Below, piece by piece: positions 23,616 through 38,114 of a DNA stretch of 64,000 nt (the first letter of the stretch is position 1; every line of letters begins with the position of its first letter). A program made the position numbers and the translations under genes. The DNA comes from Saururus chinensis (Eukaryota > Streptophyta > Magnoliopsida > Piperales > Saururaceae), in the NCBI GenBank assembly GCA_035235625.1, contig CP141143.1, positions 37,309,178 to 37,373,177 on the forward strand, given 5' to 3'. The notes under the pieces were generated by a model that saw only the letters and a list, made by a program, of their open reading frames with translations, ran no database searches and was not told the origin of the DNA.

Positions 23616-25656
23616 GAGTAGACCTCAACTGATGGGAGCTGAAAGCAGACGGAAGTGGAAGAAGAAAGGGAGATTGGTCTTATGGAAGGGAGCAACAGAG
23701 GAGGACAATGGGAAAAGAAGGAATTCCAAAAGAAGAAAAGAAGGTACTATAAAGCTGAAGCAGACTGAAAGGCTTAGTTTCCCAAATGATGAAAGAGAAA
23801 TCGAGTACTGTGATGGTGTAATGTCTTGCCAGTTTTAAGAATCGGTCATTTCAGGTCTTAGACTTGTCCAGCAGTTCCACAACTACTACACAAGCGTCTT
23901 AGCAACAAAAAAAATGCTAGCTTTTGCTTTTTTAACACAAAATAATACTACTACACAATGTTTCATACTAATTTCCACACAAATAAATCCAATACTAACC
24001 CAAAAAACTTAATGACTGGTTCATAGCTTGAGTGTTGTACATATCTTTCTTTAGTGAAATATTGTGCAGGATGATCGGAGCCATTGGGGATCAGTGGGTC
24101 TAAGTTTTAAGGGCGAATAAAGCAACTGAATTGAAATGTTAGCAAGTGGACGGCATTTGGAAGCGAGAAGAGTCATAATGCCTTGTGACGGCTCTGACCG
24201 GGCAAATCATCCTTTTGTCTGCGAGTTCTAAATTATGAACTGCATGGATTAAACTGTTAGGTTTAACGCATGAAGAAATTGGGATTTGGAAAATTGTTTT
24301 GTCGGTTTCTTAAGTCTGAAATCTCTGTTGCAAATTGCATGGATGTGGTAAAAAGGGATTTCCAGATACAAGAGAACAAAAGAAGACCGGGATACACTTA
24401 CTACTGGGGCAGAAACCCATCCGGCTAGGGCCGGGTTTGGCCCCCTTCCAAGTAAACTCTAGGCCCGGGCCCAACCAAAGATCAAGATGGGCTTTTAAAA
24501 TTTCGGCCCGGCCGTAAGCGCTCGGGCAAAACTAACTATTCCAGCCTTTAGGTCATTAGGCGGTTTCCCACTATTGGCCTTTCGCGTTTTTGGTTGGGTC
24601 ATTCGCAGCAAAGGATTATGGTTTGGACGTTTTGCACCAGCTTCTTCTGTGAATCCTTTTCTTCGTAGCAACGTGAGATTGTCTCCTTAAAAATATTAAT
24701 TTTTTACATCGTGGGTTGGACTGGGCCGGGCCTGTGTGCTTCTTCGGCTTGGGCCATGGTTTGACCCTACTTAAAATGAGCGTTAAAGTTTTAGGCATGT
24801 GCTCTCCGTTTTTGCTGGTCTCCATTTTTGCGGGCCAGCAGGTTGATGTGCCAGCCTGTCAAAATTTTTTGCCTACGTACTACTAGGGGGCTATTCGGAT
24901 GTTGAATATCCATTAGTTATGTTTAAATTTTGGTCTAAATTATTAAAATTATATTTGTATGTAAAATTAAAATTTTTACCTAAAAGTTTATTACAAGTCA
25001 TTTTGAGCCAGAATGGGCCTACATCACCGAATTACTTTGTGAGGTGATTTTGACAATTCTGGCTCCTAGCCCCGGTTTTGGAATCACATATTTTATTATT
25101 TTTTAATTATTATCTCTCATATTGATTTGAGCCTAAAAAGCGTGTTAGATAGGTAGGACCTACTTTAAGTTCAAAATTGTTTACCCTTATGGGATTTTAT
25201 TTGATAGGCTCTTAGAAATATAATAGTACTAAGAACATATATAACTGCAAGGGAGAGAGTTATATTAATTTAAAGTTTTAAAAATGGGTTTAACACAACA
25301 TCAGAATTTATTCTATACACTTCTATTACCAAATGTAATTTTGATTCAGTGGTAAATTATTAGAAAATTCTACTTCCATTTCTACTTCTTTTTCTAAAAA
25401 TATTTAATACACACACAACCCGTTAGTAAAGTGAGTAGTTTTAGGGTCTTTGAGCCCAAGTTAGCCAACAAAGGGTTGGTGGGGTGGTCATGACAACTTC
25501 TAGGGAGTGAAGGTCCTAAGTACCAACTGCCACTCCATTGGTGACTCAATAGCTAAGATTATATCCCGACTTTCCGGTGAATACAATGTGTGTTATACTT
25601 GTTGAAGGGGATTAGTAGCAGTATATGATCCTATGAGGGAATTCAAGTTAATCATA
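23616..25656. other. Upstream region of the AP3-like gene and GC-rich repeat remnants
   Basis: 23616-24300 is the presumed promoter and leader of the AP3-like gene. I found no perfect CArG box (CC, six A/T, GG) and no well-placed minus-strand TATA box. At 24418-24520 and 24715-24760 there are GGGCCGGG / GGCCCGGGCCC stretches of the kind common in plant hAT-type relics, but no termini could be defined. The rest, up to 25656, is AT-rich without a recognised feature. Confidence 0.4.
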
Positions 25657-26678
25657 CTAGGCAAAATGTACACGCATTGCATGGGTAAATACAATTTAGT
25701 CTTAAGTTAAAATAAATTATAATCCAATATAAAGTACCAAAAGTGATGATAGATTTTTGTACTATACTAATCCAAATGCAATTGTAGTGGCAACTACAAG
25801 TCCAAATTTCGTTGGCTAAATATAAGGTCATAGATCGACAAAGACAATGGTGTTCAAGAACTTCATGTTATGGAGCGTATTATTCATTTTTATGACCAGT
25901 TGGGTGACAAGTCTCATTTAATAGAGCTCGTTGGAAGTTTTCTAATTGCACAAAAATTGCACATTTTTGAATGTGTAATATAAGATAAAAATGAAAAAAA
26001 TATTATCAAGAAAATATTTACATAGTTTTTACACAGTTTCACCTCTCTAAATCAATCAAAACTCACATGTAAGTTTTTAATGTATATTTCATATGTGAAA
26101 ATATTATTTTCCTTTTAAAAGTTCACATAAGGTAAATGAGAAATGGGATAATTATAAACAAGTCATTATTAGGGTCTTAAATAGCCATGTACTAAAGGAG
26201 GTGCACCGAAGGTAAATGGATGAATAGATGAAGAATATTGTGGATTCACTGGTCATTCAATCATGCTGTACCTTAGGTTAATGCCGCTAGACCAAGCAAT
26301 ACCTTGACAATTAAACATTTTTAGATTAGGACAATACTCTGCCCTCATAAAAGTGATTAAATATACCTTTTAACATGTCTTTATGTTTAATTTTTTCTAC
26401 ATTTTTGCTTAAGATTAGGGAAAAAGTGGTGAGGCAATGTTTACAATGTAAAACTCAGTATAGATTGACATGTGGCAGCCATCTAAATGATCTAAGTACA
26501 AAATTTTACTAAAATATCCCCAAATTACATACCAAATCAAATTTATATTTTAAAAGCCTAAATATATAAAATATAGATAAAATAAGAAATAAGGGTGAAG
26601 AACATGGGTAAAATAGGTAGAATTTAAAAAATCCATCGTCACTCAATTGGTTTTATATAATAAATAGTATGATTAAGA
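25657..26678 (-). mobile_element. Degenerate non-autonomous Helitron-like element, copy 2
   Basis: On the minus strand it starts TCTTAATCATACTATTTATT and ends GCCTAG followed by T, with a short hairpin (CCCATGCAATGCGTG) just inside. It shares length, ends and interior phrases with the block at 7255-8215: TCTCATTTAATAGAGCTC near 25914, ATATCC.CAAA.TACATACCAA near 26510, and GTCACTCAATT.G.TTTATATAATA near 26637. No protein is encoded. Confidence 0.45.
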
Positions 26679-27799
26679 TAGTCAACTAGGCCATTTGACT
26701 AACACTAGTAGGTGATCGATTAGACCCTTGTATTAGCATAATCCTTAGAATATGCATAAGCAAGTCCAAATTTCTTATAAATACCTCAAAACGTCTCCAA
26801 CTTCACATAAAACTTGTAAACCGAAGTAATGAAGAGAGCAACTCTTATAGGCTTTGGGGAAGAAGAAATGGTGGTATAACATCAACCAATTGAAGTTTTT
26901 GCTTATGGATCATATCTAAATCATAACATTGTTGAGGGGTTTAATTTGCTTTTATTTAAAACTCATAATATTTTTTTATGTAGCCATATTTTAATTATGT
27001 TTTTATATTATATTATTAATAGTTTTTTCCTTGCTGCATGCATAGAACCATAAGCTGCCTTATGGAAGAATGACCACCCGGAAGAGAAACTAGGGCTGGG
27101 GGAATTTGTTTGCTTGAAGTCCTTCCAAACAATGATGACCTAACTAGTGGGGATAGTCCATAGGCTATTTTTCAAACATGTTTGTGTAAAACTATTGTGT
27201 TCTGTCATGCCTACTGACCCATTGATTAGAGGATACAACAATTTAACCCATAACCATGATTTGAGTACTCAACCACCACTTTGTTTAAAAATAAACCAAG
27301 AAAAATAAAAGAAATCGAAACTATTGATATCAAACATGCTAGTAAGCATCTTTATACAACTCAAAATTAATAGGCATGATGTGATTCAAAATAGAAATAA
27401 CAACTAATAGAAATATAAAGTCTCAAAGTTTGCATCAATTATTAACTACAAAGCTATCTCATGGAAGATGCCTATATCCCTGCTTAGCATGTCTTCAATT
27501 TTTGCTTTGCTTGCAAGATAAATCATCATGAGCACCTATGTGACACAAATCACACAAGGGATTCACGAAGGATTACAAAACAAAACAATGGGGTGAGCAT
27601 AGCCCAATAATGTTTTGAATATAAACAAAACTTACATTAACACCATAAAGAACAATCTCACATAAATAGAACTTCTAAAATAGTACATGCAGTCATGAAT
27701 AAATCTTAAGATGCATAAATATCCATATACTATGTAAGAACATATAAGTCATAAGTCAAGTTTATTTATTAATCTCTTTGTCAAAAACCTTGTGTATAT
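26679..27799. other. Spacer, perhaps old LTR sequence on the minus strand
   Basis: No gene recognised. On the minus strand 27440-27620 contains a CTATGCTCACCCCATTG stretch like those before LTR 3' ends, so part may be an unbounded LTR relic. Confidence 0.35.
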
Positions 27800-28990
27800 A
27801 TTTAGTCTTAAAATCTGATGAAAGGTTGTTGTGGTCGAGTCAAATTTAGAATTGACAAACTTGAAAAATAAGAGCAAACATGTTCTTATATATCAATACA
27901 GAAGACTAAATAATGTTGAAGGTTTTTGAAGTTTATTCAGATAACATACGCATACCAAAATCACTTGGAGAAGTTTAGTGATTTCTGGGGTTTATGAGGT
28001 TTTAGGATAAAAAGGGCAAAATGGTAGAAAGATAGACAGAACGATTGATTGATCACTGGACATACAGCTGATTGGAATGATCAATCGGTGCCTGATTGAT
28101 TGCTTCACCTATTGTAAAATGAAGCTGAGAGTTATCGATCAATCACCTTCGTTAATCGATTGATCATTTGAAGTATTGTGCACAAAACAAACAATGAATG
28201 GTCGGTCGCTTTTTAGAACGATCAATCACTTTAAGGACTAATTACCCTAATTAAGTCATTCCTAATTCAATTTCTTTCCTTGTTGAAGCAAAATACCAAA
28301 GTTGGTTTGGAGAGCTATATAAGGGTTAAGAAATCATGAATTTTGAGAGAGGAAAACATAGAGGATATTAGATAAGAAGGCTTTATATCTTTTGCATATT
28401 GTTTTCTAAGGAGAATCCACATGAAGCTTTGAGTTGAAGATCAATGGTGAATTCATGAAGCTATTCAACAACTAAAATGAGATTTCACATAGTGATTTCA
28501 AAGATGAGTTGCAAAATATATTTGATGAGAGATTGAAGATTCCAAGGAGGATAAAGTCAATAAAATAAGAGGAGCTTCTTGAAGTCTAAAAGATGATAAA
28601 GACAAAGTAAGAAGAAAGAAGAAGTTTCAAGTGCTTGAGGGAGAAGATTTGTAGAGATCCAAATAAAAGGATTTTGTGTTAGAGTTAAAACAAAAGTTGG
28701 TGGTTTGCTTGTGAATGATGTAAATTGTCTTGCTTGTTAACAGTGTATTACTTTGGTTTTGATTTAGAACTATTGTGATTTTTTACCCGAGTTTGGGTTT
28801 TTCACATTAAAATTATTGTGTGTTAATGAGTGGATTGAATGCTTATGATTTACATAATTGATACATTGTGAGTGAGTTTTGAGAGAATATTTACTTGATT
28901 TTGCTACGTATAAAAATTATGCTCAAAGAGGCTAGAACTCTTAGTATCTATTTTTCATAGATAAATAAACTAGGGGCAACCTAGTAACCC
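27800..28990 (+). mobile_element. Copia-type LTR relic, plus strand
   Basis: The block matches, in opposite orientation, 34200-35480: both carry GTTGTGGTCGAGTCAA, a GATCAATC-rich part, and TTTACCCGAGTTTGGGTTTTTCA. It also resembles 15250-16248. After it comes GAGGCTAGAACTCTTAGT and ATATTAAACTC, a segment that recurs at about 30192 and, inverted, near 34250-34340. This probably marks the start of the internal region of one copia family. Exact ends and target duplication were not found. Confidence 0.5.
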
Positions 28991-31410
28991 GCTAGGTCGA
29001 TTAAAGAGATATTAAACTCACACACTATGCTAGGGCAAATAACTCAATTAATGATCAAATAAATATCTCAAGAAAGTAAATTTATAGGTACCCAACAATG
29101 CCTTACTTGTTACCTGTCTTTCTAAAAATTGATAACACCAAAAAGTCTCTAGTCAAGTAGATGCACACAGACATAACCAAATATCCCAAGGCATAGCTCC
29201 AATATCACAATAGTATTCTCAAGCACTCACCAAGGGAAAATTTTCTGCCTCCATTCATAGACAAAACTCCATCCTTTCTAATGGAAAACATGATTCATAA
29301 AAAATCAGCCTGCCCGTGAAGGCAAAATCTGATATAGTTTAAATTAGTTAAAGCATCATAAACCATAGCTAATCTCGGTAAACATGGTTTGCAATTGTAA
29401 TCCAATAAGGCCAAATAATGACCTTTGTAGAATAAGATCACATGTGAATGTTGTGCATACATATAGACATATGTATACCTACTACATAATGGTTTGAATG
29501 CTTAACCGATTGATTGGTGCCCTTGGGTGATCGATCTATCAACCGAACAAAAACAACAATAACTTTTTCAATTGATCCTTACCCTGAGCAGTCGATTTGT
29601 CAATCAAATCAGAAGAGATAGTAATGTTACCAATTGATTGGCACCTAAGTTGGTTGACCGATCAATCAAATGAAATTAACATTAACTTTTCCTTTTGATC
29701 ACACATTGGGGCAGTCGATCAATCAGTCAATGAAAGCAATAGTAACCCTAGTGATCAATTGATACAAGCTAGTGATCGATCGCTCAAGAGTAGAATTTCG
29801 AAAGCTGCAATTTTCAACTCATAAGTAATTACTATTAATGACCAAAACTTCATAAATATTTGAGTATACAATAGCAAATTCTGAGATATGAATAACCCAA
29901 TAAAACCCATGCAAAAACTCATACAAACAACATCAGAACACACATAAAAGGAAGATTAAAACTAATCCATTAACCAACAAAATCTTATTAACAAATAAGT
30001 TTCAAGTGTTAATGAAATAAATCTTCAACAAGCAAAAACCCCTTACCTCTAAACAACAAAGAATCACTTCAATTTCTCTTTCAGATCAAACCCTAATAAA
30101 AAATTTGGATCCATTAGCCATAATCATAAACCACAAGTCTTCTACCAATTGAGACTCAAAATACACTTAGCAAAAGAAATCATGTTATCCTCACAAGAGG
30201 CTAGAACTCTTAATTCTTATTTGTTGAAGTACTAATTTTAAGAGAAATCTAGTGATCTGCTAAGTTGATTAGATGAATATTAAACTCTCACAACCCACAT
30301 AGACCAGTTTCCCACAAAAGCAAAACAAATCACCTTGAAATCTACAGTTGTGTTAAAAAAACATGAAGCCTCTTTGAGGGAAATCTCTCAAGAGGACCTT
30401 TCCTTGGAAATGACTCACAAGTCATGCTAATTCTTCATAGATTATGAGGTGCATTATTTGCTCCTTTCTTGAGAAAGCCATTTGGCTAAGATCTCCTTTC
30501 CTTCACCAGAAAAGCATTCCCAAAGAACGCTTTAAACTATTTTCCCTACAAATGGCGTTAAACATAATTTCTTTCACTGGCAAAATGGTTGCCTGACAAA
30601 CCCTAAATTTGACTAAAATTTTAAAAGGATTATGTCATCATTATAAAAATTGGCCTGCTTGGTTGGTAGAATTAGGTTTGATCGAACTTGGTGGCTTTTT
30701 TGAGCTCAAACCACTGATAGTTAAACCATTTATGCTTAGTTAATTTGGGGTTATGCTCGATTGAAACTAGGAAGACTCGAGACCAATTTCAACTTAGTTA
30801 ATTTTCTAGAACATATCGAGCAAAAATAAAGTCAAATTGATCTTCACTCACCTTAGTTTATCATTCTACTTGTTAAGGTATATTGACCACAAATTATGTT
30901 GCTTATTTGCTTAAAAGAAAATTAATTACTTTTAATCAGAAGAATAGAACATATAAAAAATAAAACAAAAGCATATTGCAAACCAAGCAAAAAAGCTACA
31001 CCAGTTTTTTTGTGTTTTTTATTATATTGCATTTTTTTTATTTTTTTATTCAAAACCTATGAATAAAAATATATGAAAACAAAGCAAAATGAAGTAAAAC
31101 TAAAACATGTGTGTCCCATAAGATGGAAAGTATTCAATCATGGACAATGAAATCAATCTCATTACTTAGAGATGATATGTTCATCAGCATTGCTTAGCCA
31201 ACTCATCCTAAGGTAATCTAAGGTGTTCTTACTCCCCTTATCAATTTTGGATTTAAGGTTCTCTAAGACATCCTTTCTAATTTAAATTTGCAAAGTTTTC
31301 TTTTTATTATCTAGAGTAACCTTCTTTGGTGTGAAAGTGTGTGCAAAGTGCTTCTTGACCCAAAGTTTCTTGATTTTTAGTTCATTATCTTGAGAATTTA
31401 TGTGGGCTCT
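28991..31410. other. Copia-related relics and spacer
   Basis: It holds a tandem repeat (29515-29770) and a second copy of the CTAGAACTCTTAATTCTTAT / GATATTAAACTC segment (about 30192-30290). No intact frame. The sequence is AT-rich elsewhere. Confidence 0.4.
29515..29770. repeat. Tandem repeat, about four units of 64 bp
   Basis: Units contain (A/T)CGATCAATCAATCAAA, AACAATAACTTTT and TTGATCACAC.TGGGGCAG, with divergence between units. The GATCAATC core is the same motif that recurs in several LTRs of the window. Confidence 0.75.
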
Positions 31411-31811
31411 TGTTTACTTATTATGAAACTGATTTAATTTAAAATACACCCAATTTTCCTTAGTGTTAGATTTTTTCATGACTTGTCTACTAAGATATTT
31501 TAGGTTGTACTTCATAACTTGATTTTGTCTATTCAAGGAAAACTCATGGTTTTCCCTCTTGTGATGCCTCATCCTATATTTTGACTTTGTACTTTGATTT
31601 CTAGGAATTTCTTTTGGTTTTGCCATATTGTTAACTTATGAAACAACCTTCCTAATGTTCATGAGTTCTTTAGCTTTGACAAACTTAGTGAAACCCTTGA
31701 AACTAGTAGAATTTGACTCTCTAAACCTAGTCATCGTTTATCACTAATATCTTATCTCATGTATAAAATTTTGTTTAATGTTTCCTACCCTAAAGTGAAA
31801 GATTTTACTTT
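31411..31811 (-). pseudogene. Copia gag-type fragment, right part split by a solo LTR
   Basis: A short minus-strand frame (31414-31626) carries a basic stretch followed by YLSRQVMKKSNTKENWVYFK, similar to the linker before the protease in copia polyproteins. It is bounded by stops. It lies directly against the solo LTR at 31812, and coiled-coil gag-like sequence on the same strand resumes on its other side at 33650, so the two pieces were probably one gene before the insertion. The assignment is tentative. Confidence 0.4.
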
Positions 31812-33649
<1,838 letters not shown>

Positions 33650-33654
33650 ACTTT

Positions 33655-34199
33655 TTCTTAAGAAATTTTCAATTCATTTCCTAGATCTTCAATCTTGTTC
33701 AAGTAAGTCTTATTTGTTTCTACTCTCTCATTAACTTCATTCTCTAAGAAATTTATTTTGTCTAAAAGATTTTTATTTTTTAGATTTAAAGATATTAACT
33801 TCTTCATTAGTAGACACATTTATTTTCTAAAGACTTAGATTTTCTCCCATCTTTCTCAAGTTCACTCCTCAAGGTTTGAATTTTTTTCTCTAGTGATTCC
33901 TTATCTTCGGCCAATTTGAATTTTTCAATTTCTTGATTTAATTGTCTTATCATTCAATTTAACAATCTTCTCTAACTGCTTACACTTTTTAGTGGATTTA
34001 ATGACTTGTCTAAAAAGACTTTAAACATTAAAATCTTCATTATCATAAGAACAATAACTAGACACGATGAATCAATCAAACACAAGAAAATAAGTTTAAA
34101 CAATACACAAAATTACCAAAAAATACGCCTTTCAAAAAAATGAGCAAGATTAAGTAAGATAGACACAAACTAGCACACAAAACTAGATAGATTGCATGA
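33655..34199 (-). pseudogene. Copia gag-type coiled-coil fragment, left part
   Basis: On the minus strand short frames give a charged, coiled-coil-like sequence (KESLEKKIQTLRSELEK and SKSLENK) interrupted by stops and frame changes. This is typical of the gag of large copia elements. It continues, across the 1.84-kb solo LTR, into the fragment at 31411-31811. Confidence 0.45.
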
Positions 34200-35480
34200 T
34201 TGAAAAGCAAATTTTCAATAAAAAAAATCCTTAGCTATTACTTGAGAGTTTAATATCCGTCTAGAAGGCTTAGCAGATTACTAGACTGCTCATAAAATTA
34301 ACACTTTAATGAAGTAAGAATTAAGAGTTCTAGCATCTATGTGCAGGAATTTCAGTTAAGCACTGAAATAAATTAAAACTAATTGTCTATGAAATCCGAA
34401 TGATGCTCATAACCTACTAAACCATCAACATGCAAAGAACTCAAATCAACACACCAATTTTTATATGAAAAACCCCAACAAGAGTAAAAAACCATGACAG
34501 TCACTCAATGACTAAATCAATGCATTAGTAAGCAAAACACTACATTGACACATATAAACCACCAACCTTTACTGAAACTCTTAACCAGAACCCCTTTGTT
34601 TAAATCTCCACAAACTCTTTTATTTAAATCTCCACAAACTCCTTTGTTGTTCTCCTCAAGCCTTGAAACTTTTCTTCTACTTGCTTTGTCTTTGTCTCCT
34701 CTTAACCTCTTCAAATAGGCTCCTTTTGTTCTTTGACTTTAGCCTTAAATTCTTCAATCCTCTATTAAAAATTTATTGCAACTCCTCTTTGATTTATGTG
34801 TGCAAAAGACTCTTTTTTAAGTTATGTGTCTCTCAAAGAATCACCATTAACATGAACTTAAAGCATAAAGATGATCTCCTTTGGAAAACTAATAACAAAT
34901 AATTTCTCCTATTTTCTCTCTCAATTTTTATGTTTTCATCTCTTTAGATTCGTGTTTACCTCGCCTTTATATAGTTCAATAAGTCAATTTATGATTTATA
35001 CTTCAATTAGGAATGAACTCTCTTCCGAAATCTTAATCTAAGTAATTAGCACATATAACGATCGATCGTTTGACACAACGATCAATCACTTATTGTTTTA
35101 ATTAGGGTATAACTCTCTAAGCAATCAATCTATCCCTAGAACGATCAATTGATAAAATCTCGGTCAAATTTTACATAGACCTATTCAATACATTTTATAG
35201 CGATCAATGCATAGTAAAATTTTCTAATTTACCCTAATTCAGTTTTAAACTTCTAAATTCACTTAATTCACTCATTTTAAGTTAATCTAAGTAAATTATA
35301 TATGTGAGTGTGTGTAAATAAATTCTTTACCTTTTACACTAAATTTAGTCTTCAACCTTGATTGATAAAAATATGTCTATTTTTATTGTTTAAGTTAATT
35401 AATTTTAAAATTGACTCGACCACAACTAAATCTAACTAGAGATTCCTAAGACTAAAACATAAATAAAGTTTAAATATTAT
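34200..35480 (-). mobile_element. Copia-type LTR relic, minus strand
   Basis: Inverted relative of 27800-28990: read on the minus strand it has TTGTGGTCGAGTCAA (about 35420), ACGATCGATCG and GATCAATCACTT runs (35060-35170), CTCTTGTTGGGGTTTTTCA (about 34470) and then GATGCTAGAACTCTTAATTC and GGATATTAAACTCTC (34250-34345). It is followed on that strand by the gag-like fragments, so it is probably the 5' LTR of that broken element. Confidence 0.5.
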
Positions 35481-35796
35481 TTTAATTATCAAAATTAACT
35501 AATTTAGAATATATATGTGTCATATATTCTTTAGGGTCCAGGGGCTAGCCTGCCTCCTCAAAGGAGTTCACGGAGTAGGATGCCCACAGCTTGAAAAACT
35601 GCATCCTACCCAGCCTAGCCCAGCCCACTCTCCTCGTGGGCTGGGCCGGGCTAAGACTGCTCATCCAGTAGGCTAGCCCCTACCTATCACCCAGTCTACC
35701 AAATCCTAACTGTGCAACTGCACAAGAAAAGTGACATTGCTATTGATGGTCGGGTTTGGGAGAAGGTATCCAAGTGAAACAATTCTACCAAATAGC
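35481..35796. other. Spacer with GGCTGGGCCGGGC-type stretch
   Basis: 35560-35700 holds CCCAGCCTAGCCCAGCCC and its inverted relative GGGCTGGGCCGGGCTAA, probably a short repeat relic. Nothing else recognised. Confidence 0.4.
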
Positions 35797-38114
35797 TAGG
35801 GGTGCTAATGAGCCGAGCTAGCTCATTGAGCAAAGGTGCCTCGACTCAACTCCACTCGAATATGGATCAATTCGAAGTGGCTTAGCTCGAATTAGACTCA
35901 AACTTGAATCTTTTCAAGTTGAGTTCGAGCATACCCTAGCTCAACTCAACTCGAATAGAACTCAAACTCGGCTCGAACTCGAGTCATACTCAACTCGAAC
36001 TTGAATGAAATTCGTAAATATATTTTATAATATACATAAATACATATTGACACTTATGTATACATATACACAATTATCAATCCCAATTTACATTTATAAC
36101 ATATATATATATATATAACAAATTTATATATTATTAATGAATGTATTGTAATGCCCCGAATTTATCTACAGTTTTATGTGATTTTCCTGCTATTTTTCTT
36201 ATCATTTTTTGTGAAAAAATATAACACTTCAGTGTATTTGTATTTGCATATTTAACATCAGTATTATACCCGTAGAGTCAGGTGTGGGGCTTAGTCGCAG
36301 GCCACGGGCCTCGCCGCGTACTTTCGGGCGAATTTTGGAGGTATAATGCATAAACAAGAGTCTAAGATGTGTTGGGGTGATAAAAGGAAAAAAAAAGATT
36401 TATAAATCTGAAATCCATCGACCGAATTTCAGAAAGCTTAGGACGTCTAGAAGCATGGACCATCCAGTAAGTTTGAGAAGAAACCCGACTGAGTTTTTGG
36501 TCACTCTGTCATGCCTCCTCCGTCATTAGATTTTGTCAGTTCTCGTTAGGGTCCACTTTGTCTTACCGCCACTAATCCATTGGTACAGGCTAGGACCGCA
36601 ACATCTCCTCGCTCGTCCATGAGGTACTGCTCTTTTCTTCAGTTTTTCTCACCTTTTAAATTCCTTTTTTGGCCATAAGAGGGCAATTTTGCTGCCTCCC
36701 TCAACTAGACTTATCTTCATTTGGCCGCCAGGAACCCATATGCTATAGCCAAGGTTGCCACCATGCTTTCCTTGTTCCTCCACGATTTGCCAATACTTTT
36801 CTCGGTTTTGTTTCTTTCTCACTATGCCAAAATGAATTTGGCCATCAAATGACTGTTTCATTGCCTTTGTCAGCCGTTATCGATCAACTAGCACCCCCTC
36901 CATTCCATGTGTGGCTGGATTGACCTCCTATGCCCCCTCCGCCCCTCTCCTATGCCCAATTCCACCTTGCCTCACTATTCCTCAATTTTTACACTCGGTT
37001 AGAGGCTTTGGGTGTACCTTAGATCATTGCCATCGGCGAGCCATGGGCCATTTGGCCATTGTGGGCTCTACCTTGGCTCGGCAACAGTGAGAGCCAGCCC
37101 CACTTGGCCCAATTACACCTCTACCCAGAATGGGTCACTTGCCCTTGCCCTATACCGTGCGAGATGCATAGTTGCCCGCACTAAATGTGTTGGTTGTCGG
37201 TGGCGATCATCGATGTTGCCGCTTCAATCAACCACCACACTTGGCCTTAGCTCTACCGCCCTTTTGTGGGCCTTGGGCAACCACTATCCAAATTCTTTCC
37301 ACTCAAGTGGCCCTCTTTGCCATGTGTGCAACTGGCCGCATGTGCATGTAGCCGCGCATGCGGTTCAAGGTTTAGGCGCCGCATTTGTGCCGCCTAATCT
37401 TCAGATGACTCTGCCACCAAGTGGAGTTGACATCAGAGCCCTCCTCTACCTCTCTTCTATCCTTAAGCGTTGGCCCATGACCTCCACCCTTTTGTGGGCC
37501 CTCAATGATGCAAAATTGTAGTCGTTCGGTGCTATTCGTGATCGATTTCAACGTCTTGAGGCCGGCCGACAACTTCTCAATCACCGGCCGACCTTCAGTG
37601 AGTACACCCTCGACTTCTAGTCACACTGCAACTTATGTTGGCATGACCTTTCTCCCGGCCGCCCTAGTGTGCCGTCATTGATTGCGGATTTTGCTGCATT
37701 GGTTTGTGTCACCCCATTTGGCCGTGAGTACTTCCGGCACTTCCTAAACCCTTGGGATAACAACTCTCTCAACTTGGCAATGCTTTTGGCCGCCAACTCC
37801 GCCTCCGCCACCGTTGTGTGCTCACCATCAAACATCATGATTACGAGGTAGGGGAGCTTTGAACTCATAATTTCCTGATAGCATGCTTTGAATGTGTAGC
37901 AACATGCTAGGATTGTATGATTCAATGCTTTGGATGTTAAAGACTCGTTTGGGTACGGAATCTTGAAAAAATTCCGACGATTCTATCACAATTCAACATT
38001 GAATCGTTAGAATCTTGTTTGGGTAATGAATCACAACGGAAATAAAAATTCGTCCGTGTTTCCGTCCTAAAACACCGAATCTTCTCGTGAGGAGATTTAG
38101 TCAATTCCGTAAAA

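Noticed and set aside
37012-37521. 169-codon open frame as a host gene
   Set aside because: It lies inside a solo LTR defined by an exact target duplication and has no recognised domain.
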